NCBI GenBank assembly: GCA_937136425.1
Contig: CAKZON010000082.1
Location: 1-64,000, forward strand
Direction: 5' to 3'
DNA: 64,000 nucleotides
Origin: an uncultured Crocinitomix sp.
GTDB lineage: Bacteria; Bacteroidota; Bacteroidia; Flavobacteriales_D; Crocinitomicaceae
A program made the translations under genes and the position numbers. This document shows, piece by piece, positions 27,540 to 37,300 of the stretch. How positions within the stretch are numbered: position 1 is the first letter of the stretch; the number at the start of each line of letters is the position of its first letter. The notes beneath the pieces are model-generated. The model saw only the letters and a program-made list of their open reading frames with translations, was not told the DNA's origin and did no database searches.

Positions 27540-27595
27540 TTTGGATTAAGGGGGGGATAATTTTGTAAATTAGTGTTTGGTCTGAAATTAAAGGA

Positions 27596-28579
27596 ATGAA
27601 AATAATTATTACAGGAGCAACAGGGTCTTTCGGAGGAGCAATGTGTCGATACTTTGCTAAGAAAGGGCATACTGTAATAGGTTTGGGTAAAAGTATAATA
27701 CCCCCTAAACGATTATTAGATTTTGCAGAATATTTATCCATTGATATTACACAACCTTTTGAATTACCGCAGGCCGATCTTTGCATACATGCTGCGGCTT
27801 ATTCAGATGATAAAGCGAAGTTTAAAAATTTAAATGCGCCTAATGTAACGGGAGTGTTAAATACTGTTAGGGCAGCAAAAAATTGTAAAACGTTTATTTA
27901 CATTTCTTCATCCTCAGTATATCTGCCCACAACTGAAGAAATAGGAGAGCATTTGGCAGGCAAGCAGAATAATAAACAACTTTCACCCTATGGTTTGTCA
28001 AAATTAAAAGGAGAGGAAATGATTCATGAGTATTATACTGGTGAGCGCTGTTATATATTAAGAGCACGTGCATTTTATGGGTCAGGAGACTCGCAAATAT
28101 TACCACGACTTTTAAAACTTTACCGCAATGGAAAATTTAACCGGGTTGGAGCAATGAAAAATCTCCAATCTTTAACGCATTTTGAGAATATGGCTCATGC
28201 TATTGAATGCTGTATTAAATCTTCTAAAACAGGAATAAATACGTATAATGTAGCAGATGATCAATCTTATGTATCTATAGAATTATTGCGTAAAATAATG
28301 CACGGCTTTTATGGCGAAAACTTGGAAGAAAAGGAAATAAAAATTGGCTTGTTAAAATTGCTAGCGGTTTTTAAAATTGGAGGTTTTACACCGTTGTTAG
28401 TTAAAGCAATGACAGAAAATACGGTTTTAGATACTACCAAAATTAAACAGGAATTGAATTATGAACCGAAGCGTAATTTTTTTGAAAGTTTTGCTGAGGT
28501 TGAAAAATGGGTGGAGTCAATAGGCGGAGTTGAAAAATTAGAAAATCCAGATAAATTTCTTTGCTGGAAGGGTGTTTAG
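27596..28579 (+). CDS. NAD-dependent epimerase/dehydratase-family protein
   Basis: The 327-residue protein is an extended short-chain dehydrogenase. It has the nucleotide motif IIITGATGSFGGAMCRYF at the N-terminus and the catalytic Tyr-Lys pair in SPYGLSKLKGEEM. Homologues change sugars on nucleotide-sugar or act on isoprenoid/steroid-type substrates; the C-terminal substrate half has no unique marker. It is divergent from the dikinase gene, 56 bases apart, and its stop is followed 71 bases later by the lipoprotein gene. It may belong to the same pathway as the HMG-CoA reductase cluster, but only proximity supports this. Confidence 0.8.
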   Translation: MKIIITGATGSFGGAMCRYFAKKGHTVIGLGKSIIPPKRLLDFAEYLSIDITQPFELPQADLCIHAAAYSDDKAKFKNLNAPNVTGVLNTVRAAKNCKTFIYISSSSVYLPTTEEIGEHLAGKQNNKQLSPYGLSKLKGEEMIHEYYTGERCYILRARAFYGSGDSQILPRLLKLYRNGKFNRVGAMKNLQSLTHFENMAHAIECCIKSSKTGINTYNVADDQSYVSIELLRKIMHGFYGENLEEKEIKIGLLKLLAVFKIGGFTPLLVKAMTENTVLDTTKIKQELNYEPKRNFFESFAEVEKWVESIGGVEKLENPDKFLCWKGV

Positions 28580-28650
28580 TCTCAAAAATTCATTGACTTC
28601 TAAAATTTAAAGCTTATCTTGTTTTGTCTAACAATCCTAAACCTGTTTGT

Positions 28651-30288
28651 ATGATTTTCAGAAATGATAAAGTGAAGCGTATATTCTCAATTTTTTGCGT
28701 TATAATTTTTTGCAATCTTACAGTGGGCTGTAATTATTACAGAGTTAGATCTGGTAAAGTTGGAGAGGATCAAGCATTAAGAACAATTGATCGTAACGAT
28801 TATAAGACAAATTATTATGTTCTTCATGTGGGAGATGCCATGTGGGAAATTGACAATTTTGATTTGGCGCATAAAGTGATTAAAGGAGAATTAGCTGCTT
28901 TTGAAGGTGCCCAATTGAGCATGTATGAGAGAATGCTTCAAGGAAACGGTAAGCGCGTCACAAAAAACGAAACCTCTTATACTTACCAAATTCACGTTTA
29001 TGCCGATTCTTTTTCAAAAGTTGGTGAAACAATAAGTATTAAAGAAGTAGACGTAACTCGGATAGATATTTTTGATATTAACCAAGGTGTGCGCGCCGCA
29101 TCAGTAATCGGTACAACCTTATTAGCTGGTGTTGGTGGATTAGGGCTTTTGATTATTGTGGCTTGTGCAACAGCATGTCCACATGTTTATGTATACAATG
29201 GTGAAACATATTATTTTAATAATTCATTGTTTACAGGAGCAATTGCCCCTCAATTAGAGCGTGATGATTATAAGTTAATGCCTGATTATTTTTCAAATTC
29301 AGATAAATACCAGTTTTACGTTAAAAATGAAAAAGAGGAAGAACAGTATACTGATCTTTTAGAATTAATGGTAGTAGAGCATGAGAAGGGAACAGAGGTT
29401 TATCCAGATCAAGAAGGAAATATTAATATGGTGAAGAATCCTATTATGCCAACCTCAATAAAAGATGATGGAGGAAAGGATTTGTCGGAGCTTGTAGGAT
29501 ATCATGACGGTAGAGCTTTTGTTTTTAATAATTCAACTGCAAAAGATTTTTCTAATGTTTACGCATCTTTCGATATGCCAACAGATAAAGCCAATGCAAA
29601 GTTGGTTATGCAAGTTAAAAATACGGAATGGTCAGGTTATGTATATCATGAGTTTACAAAACTCTTTGGAACGTATTATGATAATTGGGTCGCAAAAAAT
29701 CAACGTAAAAAATCGCGTGAAGAAATGGAAGCCGATCAAAAAAGACACGGTTTACCACTTGTTATTTCAGTTAAATCAGGTGATAACTGGGTAGATATTG
29801 AAGCCTTAGATTTGGTTGGAAGTATTTCTTATAATGGATTAGCCGTGCAATTGCCACAAGAGTTGCTGAAAGGTGATAAGCTTGAGGTTCGTGTTCGTTC
29901 AGGATTTTTATTTTGGAAATTGGATTATTTAGCCTTGGACTTTTCTGCTAATGATGGATTTGATCTTCATGAATTAAAGCCGAGTATCGCAAATGGTAAT
30001 AGAGATAAAAACTTTATAGATGAATTAAGTTACGCTGATAAGTCATATATGGATCATCCATTATACGGAGATTCGACTTATGTTGAGTATCATAACTTGC
30101 CAGTAAACGAAAATAAAAAACGCACAATTATTCTGCACAGCAAGGGGTATTACATTCCGTTAGCAAAGTATGAAACTAAAATGGAGCGTAAAGAATTAGC
30201 AAAGTTCAAAGCGGATGGTGAATTGTCTCGTTTTTCTCAAGAGCTTTTTGATATTCAATTCGGTGAAATGTCATTGACCTTAGAATAA
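28651..30288 (+). CDS. Predicted lipoprotein, first of a three-gene operon
   Basis: The 545-residue product begins at ATG 28651 (a TTG at 28624 would extend it). It has a lipoprotein signal with Cys in the LTVGC lipobox. A hydrophobic glycine-rich segment (SVIGTTLLAGVGGLGLLIIV) follows near residue 150, then ACATACPHVYVYNGETYYFNNS, a Cys-rich turn. The rest is mixed alpha/beta without a known fold. Its stop touches the start of the next gene (30288), and the third gene overlaps the second, so all three form one transcriptional unit. It is probably a periplasm-facing envelope protein; the function is unknown. Confidence 0.7.
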   Translation: MIFRNDKVKRIFSIFCVIIFCNLTVGCNYYRVRSGKVGEDQALRTIDRNDYKTNYYVLHVGDAMWEIDNFDLAHKVIKGELAAFEGAQLSMYERMLQGNGKRVTKNETSYTYQIHVYADSFSKVGETISIKEVDVTRIDIFDINQGVRAASVIGTTLLAGVGGLGLLIIVACATACPHVYVYNGETYYFNNSLFTGAIAPQLERDDYKLMPDYFSNSDKYQFYVKNEKEEEQYTDLLELMVVEHEKGTEVYPDQEGNINMVKNPIMPTSIKDDGGKDLSELVGYHDGRAFVFNNSTAKDFSNVYASFDMPTDKANAKLVMQVKNTEWSGYVYHEFTKLFGTYYDNWVAKNQRKKSREEMEADQKRHGLPLVISVKSGDNWVDIEALDLVGSISYNGLAVQLPQELLKGDKLEVRVRSGFLFWKLDYLALDFSANDGFDLHELKPSIANGNRDKNFIDELSYADKSYMDHPLYGDSTYVEYHNLPVNENKKRTIILHSKGYYIPLAKYETKMERKELAKFKADGELSRFSQELFDIQFGEMSLTLE

Positions 30289-31349
30289 TGAAATATTTTC
30301 ATCTATTTTTCTTCTTAATACTTGTACAATTTAGCTTTGGTCAGGATACGCTTTATTTTAAGTCAGGAGAAATTCGTGCGGTTAAAATAATTGAGTTTGA
30401 TGAGCATACCAATTTAATGGGGTATGTTTATGAAGAAGATACCACATATGCTTCAATTGCTTCTTTCAAAAACGTGGTTTATTCTGGAAACTCAAGTAAT
30501 CAAGGAGGATATTCTGAAATAGCAAAACATCAAGATTCAGAAGAAGCAAGAGAAGCCGTTATTCAAAAAATTAAGCTTAACCCGAAATATATTTATGGGA
30601 AATGGGCAATTTCTACAAATTTGTTGGGAGTATTTACTACAAATGGTTTGCTAAGCTATGCTACTAATCAAGTTTATAGTGTAGAGCCAGAATATTTTAT
30701 ATTGGATAATTTGTCATTGAAGATGCCTATTCATTTCGGTTTACCCAAGACTGAATCTTTATATTACTATTCTTCACCGTATAGAACAAATCAAGATGGA
30801 GGCGGAACAGAAATGTTACCATATATATCCTCTGTTTCAGAATACGGACGCCAGCAAATGGGACATAAAAGAGACTTACTATTTCAAATAGGTTTAAACC
30901 CTAAATTTTATTTTAGAGGACAGCGTACGTTTGGGTGGTATTTTGGTCAGGGCGTTTATTTATCTCAAATAAATTTGAATCGTGTTGATTATTATTACAC
31001 CTATGAAAAATATTTTTCTGGAAGTAATACATTTTGGACTGGCCCAGAAATCTCGTATGAATCTTTTGATGAAAAGAGAATCGTTTTTCGGTATGAAGGA
31101 GCAATTGGTTTATCAATAAATGTATTGAAAGGCTTTGGGATAACTTCGGAAATAGGGTACACCACAATAATAAAAAGTAAAAATGAGGGATTTGATAGGG
31201 TGTTTATTCGTGAAAAAGGAGAAGAATATCAGCAAGATCCATATTTAAATCAACATGCTCCAAATTATAATTCAGGTCAATCTTTAATGCCTTATTTTAG
31301 GCTGCATTTAGTGTATCGTTTTGGTGGTGTGAAAAATGAATTTAAATGA
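30288..31349 (+). CDS. Outer-membrane protein, tandem paralogue 1
   Basis: The 353-residue protein has a signal peptide (to about QFSFGQ), then a small N-terminal domain starting DTLYFKSGEIRAVKIIEFDEHT. A C-terminal beta-barrel-like region ends in FRLHLVYRFGG, the typical final-strand pattern with aromatic residues. It shares domain order and several motifs with the following gene (DTL-FK-GE..., YGKWAISTNL..., EPEYF..., LVYRFGG), so the two arose by tandem duplication. Its start overlaps the stop of the upstream lipoprotein gene. No transport or enzyme motif is seen. Confidence 0.7.
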   Translation: MKYFHLFFFLILVQFSFGQDTLYFKSGEIRAVKIIEFDEHTNLMGYVYEEDTTYASIASFKNVVYSGNSSNQGGYSEIAKHQDSEEAREAVIQKIKLNPKYIYGKWAISTNLLGVFTTNGLLSYATNQVYSVEPEYFILDNLSLKMPIHFGLPKTESLYYYSSPYRTNQDGGGTEMLPYISSVSEYGRQQMGHKRDLLFQIGLNPKFYFRGQRTFGWYFGQGVYLSQINLNRVDYYYTYEKYFSGSNTFWTGPEISYESFDEKRIVFRYEGAIGLSINVLKGFGITSEIGYTTIIKSKNEGFDRVFIREKGEEYQQDPYLNQHAPNYNSGQSLMPYFRLHLVYRFGGVKNEFK

Positions 31350-32449
31350 GGAGGACTTTAATTTTACTTATGCTTTGTGCAGTTTTTAACGGGAGCGCAC
31401 AGGACACTTTGTTTTTTAAAAATGGGAATGTTTTACCAACACAAATAATCAAGATAGATTCAGTTGCTGCATTGATAGAATATAAATTAAATGAACAATC
31501 CATAAATCAAGCAATTAAATCATTTGATAAGATCATTTATCAAGGGAAAGAAATGAATCTTGATTATTGGTTAAGTAGAGATTCAAATCAGAATGAAGAT
31601 TTGACCAATCAACAAATTTTAAAAGCAAATCCATACAGCTACGGTAAATTTGCAGTATCAACAAATTTAACATCCTTAATTGCAGGCAGACAACGAGACA
31701 AAAGACGATTGTTTTATGAAAATTCCTATTTTTCAATAGAACCAGAATATTGGGTTAACGATCGATTTTCAATTAAGATCCCCATACTTATTGGATTACA
31801 TCCAAATAAGTATTCAAACCCGTATGAAGTAAATGTCACCTATAATTCTTGGAGTTATATACTTCAATTTCATGAGGATGAGGCAAGCCTTCCTGACCCT
31901 ACTATTGCCAATAGATCAGAACTTTATTTTAATTCAAATGCAGAAGGGCATATTAGAGAATTAGATTATCAATTTGGAATTACGCCCAAATTCTATTTAA
32001 CCAAAAACACTAAAGTAAGTCCGTATATTGGACAAAGCCTTAATGTTGGTTTTGTCAATTTAAGAACCATAGATTATTTCATGACTTTTTCTGTTGAGAA
32101 GAACATTCCTACCGATACTTATTTTCACACTTTTCGAACAGAAAGGCAAGTGATTTCAAATTCTCAAACAGCAGTTTTTAAGTATGAAGGAATGTTCGGG
32201 CTTAATTTTAACTTTACTAGAACTCTAAATTTTTCTACAGAAGTTGGTTATTCAAATATCAATAGAGCAACGAATAAAGAGCCTGACAGAGTTTATATAA
32301 GAACTTCAGAAACAGATGATTTTGAATTAGTAAAAACCAGTGTTTTCAATGCTACTGAACTTTATTCATACAGTTTAAGAAGACAATATTTTGCAAGAGT
32401 ACATTTGGTTTATCGGTTCGGAGGAAAAAAGAACGAATTACCAAATTAA
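31346..32449 (+). CDS. Outer-membrane protein, tandem paralogue 2
   Basis: The 367-residue protein mirrors its upstream neighbour: signal peptide (to about NGSAQ), DTLFFKNGNVLPTQIIKIDS domain, a middle region with GKFAVSTNLTSL and EPEYWVNDRFSIKIPILIG, and a final barrel strand VHLVYRFGGK. ATG at 31346 overlaps the previous stop by 4 bases, so translation is coupled. The pair may form related barrel proteins with the lipoprotein at 28651 as an accessory; that is inferred from the operon only. Confidence 0.7.
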   Translation: MRRTLILLMLCAVFNGSAQDTLFFKNGNVLPTQIIKIDSVAALIEYKLNEQSINQAIKSFDKIIYQGKEMNLDYWLSRDSNQNEDLTNQQILKANPYSYGKFAVSTNLTSLIAGRQRDKRRLFYENSYFSIEPEYWVNDRFSIKIPILIGLHPNKYSNPYEVNVTYNSWSYILQFHEDEASLPDPTIANRSELYFNSNAEGHIRELDYQFGITPKFYLTKNTKVSPYIGQSLNVGFVNLRTIDYFMTFSVEKNIPTDTYFHTFRTERQVISNSQTAVFKYEGMFGLNFNFTRTLNFSTEVGYSNINRATNKEPDRVYIRTSETDDFELVKTSVFNATELYSYSLRRQYFARVHLVYRFGGKKNELPN

Positions 32450-32456
32450 GCAAAAC

Positions 32457-33620
32457 TTATGAAGGCCTAGTTTCAAATAAAGGGTTTGGACAACCTGTGC
32501 TTAAAAGCTTGGTAACTTGTTCTCGCGAATCCTCAGCCAAAGCATGTACACCCTTTTTTCTGCAAAATGGACAGGCATTTACATAACCATCCGTATCTAT
32601 CATAATGCTGCGCGTTCCTGCTCCTGCACAGCCAATTGCTCTATGATTATAATTGGGGAAAATTACACGTGGATAGGACAGATATTTTTCATCATGATTA
32701 AGTGTAATATAAAACTCATCTAAAATATCTTGATGTGATTTTAATAGCTGTACGTTTTGTCCTTCATATTTCCCTGCCGCCCTTGGTTCAATTAGCCAAA
32801 TAAATCCTGCTCCTAAGTTTTTAGAAAACTCGGCGTATTGATACATATTTTCTTTACTAATAAATTCTTTTGTTGCACAAATAGCAGTGGCAACCGCTAA
32901 ACCTGCTTTTAGGGCATTTTCTGCAGCCATTCGAATATGTGCTGTTGCTTGCGAATGTCCTCTGAATTTATCATTGGCTTTTTCATCAAAATGATCTATA
33001 CTTAATGACACACCTGTTAGCCCAGCGGCTTTTAATTCTTGTGCTTTTGCCAATGTCAAATTAAAACCTGAGGTTGATATCCAAAAATCGGATGTGCGTT
33101 TAGCTGTCTTTAATACTTCAACTAAATCTTTATAGCGTACCAATGGTTCTCCTCCTCCTAAAATGAAATAAGCAGCTCCTAATTTTTGATATTTGGCTAC
33201 AATTTTATGAAGTGTATCCAAATCCATGGTTTCTTTTTTGTTGATCTCATCCCATTCATAGCAATGCTCACAATTCATGGGGCATTTTTTAGTGATGGCC
33301 AAAAAAACCATGCGTACACTTTCAATATCTTCTTTTTCGTCTTCAACTAAGCGTTGAATCACCCATTCAAAATTTTTGTCAAATGATTTGGAGGGCCAGC
33401 CTGGTTGATTTAAATCCCAGAAGTAACGATTGTCAACTCGAACTAGTTTTTGCAAAGGCTTTTTACTTAAAAAATCCTTTTTTAATTTTTTTACGCGTTT
33501 AACAGCTCCAATTATTTTAATAGGATTTTTAGTAACACGACCTGCAACGGCTGCTATTCGCATCCACATTCTAAATTGAATATAGCGTGCCTTCCGACCA
33601 GAAATAATTGTTAAACTCAT
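32457..33620 (-). CDS. Radical SAM enzyme with C-terminal SPASM-like cysteines
   Basis: The N-terminal segment is basic (KIIGAVKRVKKLKKDF). The radical SAM motif is KKCPMNCEHCYEW (CxxxCxxC), binding a [4Fe-4S] cluster and S-adenosylmethionine, with GGGEPLVR as the second conserved motif. The C-terminal region has IGCAGAGTRSIMIDTDGY followed by VNACPFCRK, cysteines that could bind auxiliary clusters as in SPASM/twitch enzymes. Such enzymes modify peptides or RNA or build cofactors. I chose ATG 33620, which follows the upstream stop by 5 bases, rather than the longer start overlapping the previous gene. It is downstream of an outer-membrane protein gene. No obvious precursor peptide gene was found nearby. 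Confidence 0.8.
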   Translation of the reverse strand: MSLTIISGRKARYIQFRMWMRIAAVAGRVTKNPIKIIGAVKRVKKLKKDFLSKKPLQKLVRVDNRYFWDLNQPGWPSKSFDKNFEWVIQRLVEDEKEDIESVRMVFLAITKKCPMNCEHCYEWDEINKKETMDLDTLHKIVAKYQKLGAAYFILGGGEPLVRYKDLVEVLKTAKRTSDFWISTSGFNLTLAKAQELKAAGLTGVSLSIDHFDEKANDKFRGHSQATAHIRMAAENALKAGLAVATAICATKEFISKENMYQYAEFSKNLGAGFIWLIEPRAAGKYEGQNVQLLKSHQDILDEFYITLNHDEKYLSYPRVIFPNYNHRAIGCAGAGTRSIMIDTDGYVNACPFCRKKGVHALAEDSREQVTKLLSTGCPNPLFETRPS

Positions 33621-33625
33621 CTTAA

Positions 33626-34240
33626 TTATAATCTTACTCCAAGTGAAAATGAAGGAAGCCAAACAAAACTTCTGATCACAGGACCTGAATTAGTTATGTC
33701 TCCCATGTTATCAAAATCTGATTGTCGTCCAAATTCATAAACAATTCTGACACTTGGGTTTAGATAAAAACGCTCTTTAAAAACATATATTTCATACCCA
33801 ACTTGTGGTGTTAAAAAGAAGTTAGAAAGGTTGGTTACTTTCGAAGTTGTAGCATGCGTATGTGTAAATGCTTCCCAACCAAAAAATAATCCAATATACG
33901 GATTGCTCTCTGTATTTAAGAAATATGGAATTTTATATCGGAGGGTGGCTGCTGCTTCAAAAGTTAGTCTAATTTCATCTTCTTCTTCAACATTCCAAAA
34001 CATGGTTTTGTTTAATCCACTCGGTAAAGTAGAAGCAATGGTGTAGAGTCCAACGCTTAAGTTTCTTTCTTTATCCACGCCGTAACTACCTAATAAACTC
34101 CATCCTTTAGCAATATAAGAGGTCGGCTCAATTTCTATACGAAATGGATGGTCTGCTTTTTCGGAACTAGGACTGTTGTCCTGTGCAATTCCTAAAACAG
34201 AAAATGTTATGCAAATTAGGGTAAAGAATAGCCTTTTCAT
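33626..34240 (-). CDS. Outer-membrane beta-barrel protein
   Basis: The 204-residue protein has a Sec signal (to about LGIAQ) and a beta-barrel pattern of alternating hydrophobic strands (GLYTIASTLPSG, IRLTFEAAATLRYKIPY, PYIGLFFGWEAFTH). It ends with a strand SFSLGVRL with the typical terminal aromatic/leucine pattern. It resembles small porin-like outer-membrane proteins of Bacteroidota of unknown function. It is transcribed just before the radical SAM gene with almost no gap, and so is probably co-transcribed. There is no enzyme motif. Confidence 0.7.
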   Translation of the reverse strand: MKRLFFTLICITFSVLGIAQDNSPSSEKADHPFRIEIEPTSYIAKGWSLLGSYGVDKERNLSVGLYTIASTLPSGLNKTMFWNVEEEDEIRLTFEAAATLRYKIPYFLNTESNPYIGLFFGWEAFTHTHATTSKVTNLSNFFLTPQVGYEIYVFKERFYLNPSVRIVYEFGRQSDFDNMGDITNSGPVIRSFVWLPSFSLGVRL

Positions 34241-34316
34241 TTCAGTTGGTTTATCTCAATCTAAGATAGCGAAAATATCACGATATATGTGCGTAGAAAT
34301 GGAAAAGAACTTGAAT

Positions 34317-37300
34317 TTATTCTCCTCTGCCAGACAATAGCGTAACTGTTCCTTGGCCAGAGAACTCCTCACCATTATCCGCTGTGGCAACATAAGTATA
34401 GAAGTATACGCCATTAGGACATAAATCGCCACCAGGAGTTGTACCATTCCAAAATCCTGTAATTTCATTGATTTCTCCTACTGTTACTCCCCATCTATTT
34501 ACAATGACACAATTAAAATCTCGAATTCCTCTTTGGAAATTTTTAAAAGTAAACACATCATTTGTTCCATTGCTATTTGGCGTAAAAACATTAACAGGAT
34601 CAAGAATAGGAGGTTCCCAAATGGTAATGGTTTTGCAGGCGGTATCCTTGCATCCATTTTTATTAAATGCAATTAGGCAGACATCAATTTCATAACTAGC
34701 TCCTCGTGCTTCATAGGTGGTGTCAAATTGCTGAAAGAAATCATTACATATTGTCCAACTGTCGGTTGAAGTACGATCCATATCCCACATAAATAGAGTA
34801 TCAGCATCAGGGTTGTTGGGGTTGGCATAATACCTTGAGGTATTGGTAAAGACAACCTCGACATCTGCAGTTCCTTCGCAATTATCGTTTAGCATGGCTG
34901 ATTTGGTTGTAAAAGAAGCAATTGGATTAACAGAGTCGACAGTGACTATCTTTGTCAATTCGCATCCAAATGCATCTGTCACTTTTATTAAATGATCTCC
35001 AGGATTTCTTGCTCCCCAAGTTGTATTATTACTAGTTGAGCCATCATATAAATAGGTCCATTCATAAGTGTAGGAGGGGACTCCTCCCGCGGCGGCGGCC
35101 CAAACAAAACCATTGCCGCTTTGATAACCGTATACACGACAATAGGCCGTGTCCCATCCCCAATCTGTAAAGTAAAATGGCGGAGGATCAATTAAGGTTA
35201 AGTCAATCTCTCGGAAGCATCCTTTTGAATCGGTTACAGTTAAGGTATAATCTCCAGCTTTCATCCAAAAGGAAGAGTCTGCACCTATTCCTTCAATTCC
35301 AGCTGGGTTAGGATCCCAAGTATAACTAATGGGGTTATTATCGCTTTCTCCTGCAACAGAATCTACAACTACCCATCCAGAATCCCCCGTACAAGCAGGG
35401 TTTGAAATTCTATACCAAACATCCATATATGGAGGTTGGTCTAAGGTTACTTCGGCAGTTGAAATACAACCTGATCCATCCTCTATCGTTATATAATAAG
35501 TTCCTTCTCCCAATCCTTCAGCAGTTACATCTCCATCATTCAAAATATTACCATCTTCATCCTCAATTGTTAGGTTAAACGGTCCAATTGTGCTGTCAGG
35601 AATAACTGTAATTAATCCATCTTCATAGCCATAACAAATAGGTTCGGTATAAACAACTTCTAAAGGTGGGAAGTCATAAATTATTACTGCACGGTTGGCT
35701 GTACTGGTACATCCATTATCACTGGTGACAGTCAAGGAAATTATATATGTTCCGGGGCCGGTATATGAGTGTGGAGGGGCGTCCCATTCATCTGATGTCT
35801 CCCCGTCACCATAATACCAAAACCACTCCGTTATCTCTCCAGGGTCAACTATGGTTGAGAGGTTTTCGAATTCTACTTCTGCAGTAATGCATCCACTTGT
35901 TACTCCGTCCGAAGATGGAAGCCCATTGATAAGATAATTGAAATTGGCATTTGGTCGTTCCATTATAGTTACGGTAAACACGGCTGTGTCTGAAAGGCAC
36001 GGAGCAAGTCCTGGTGTTATATACCAAAATTCAAAAGTTCCATATAAACCTGAACCATTAAATAGTCCTGTAGAATCTATTAATCCACCACTTTCAGTAA
36101 TTTCTTCAAAATATCCTTGGTCATTGGCACTGTCAGAAATCATAACACCTAAGTGAAAGACAGTTCCAGGCCCACCGCAAATTGTAATCGAACTGTCAGG
36201 CCCTGCGGCTCCAGGTCCTATCCAATCCAAGTCAATTGGTCGATAATCATAACATCCAGTTGCAGAATCATAGCAAACCAACCAGACTAAATCGTCCTCG
36301 GTCATGACGGGACCTTCAAATTCAGGCTCGTATTGACCAGCACTGTCGGGTTCTTCTGTTAAGAAATAGCAATCTGTATCTTCATTCCAGTTTGTGTTTT
36401 CCCACAGTAAGGTGTCCAAGTTAAATTCCATACAAACTAAACCTTGTTCTTCAAGGTCTATTATTGGGCCTTCTGAAAAAACAACACTAACTGTTTTAGA
36501 TATTGTACCAACAAGACAAGGAGATGTTGGAGTTCCAGTAACAGTGTATACAGTTGGGTCACCTGGAGAAACGACAATTGTATCTCCAACATGTCCACCA
36601 GGAAGCCAAACCCAATCATAACCTTCTATATCCGGTCCGTTAATTGTTAACATGACATCACTTCCTCTACATGAATTTGCAATAACAGCATCTGGACTGC
36701 AAGGGTTTAAAAGTCCACCACCAACTCCGCTGGAAGTTTCATAATTAATAAAGTATAGACTAGAAAAGGCTGCCTCTAGTGCCGCTTCACTCAGTACTAC
36801 AGCATAACTGAAGTTTACTGATCCTCCAGCAGGAATATCTGTTTTATAAGCTAAAGAAATTGCTTTGTCATCTGTGTCAACAGCGCCAAGTGTTCCTGTT
36901 AAGCCTCCAACAGCATTCCAAATGTCTGAACCGCTTCTATTGGAAAAACCGCCGTGCGTCACTCGAAATTGTTCTCCTAATCCACCAAGCCCTAAATAAG
37001 AGGGCCAAGGTGAGGCTTGTTCTGCAGATACTAACGCCTTGATACAATCTGGGTCGGGTTGAGACACAATTGTATTTGTAGTTGCAAATACACCAGTTAA
37101 GGCTTCGTTATTGTCTGGGTCTACATTTCGGTAATAGTAAACGTCACTTAAATTTGACCCTGTACCATTTGTTAAGGTAATCTCTGTCGTATAAAATAAA
37201 TCAGTAGTGATTAAGTGGTATTTAACATTAATGGTTACTCCTGCTACAACCCCTTCCCACTCTACGGTAATACAATTATCTTCAACCGTATGGGTAATCG

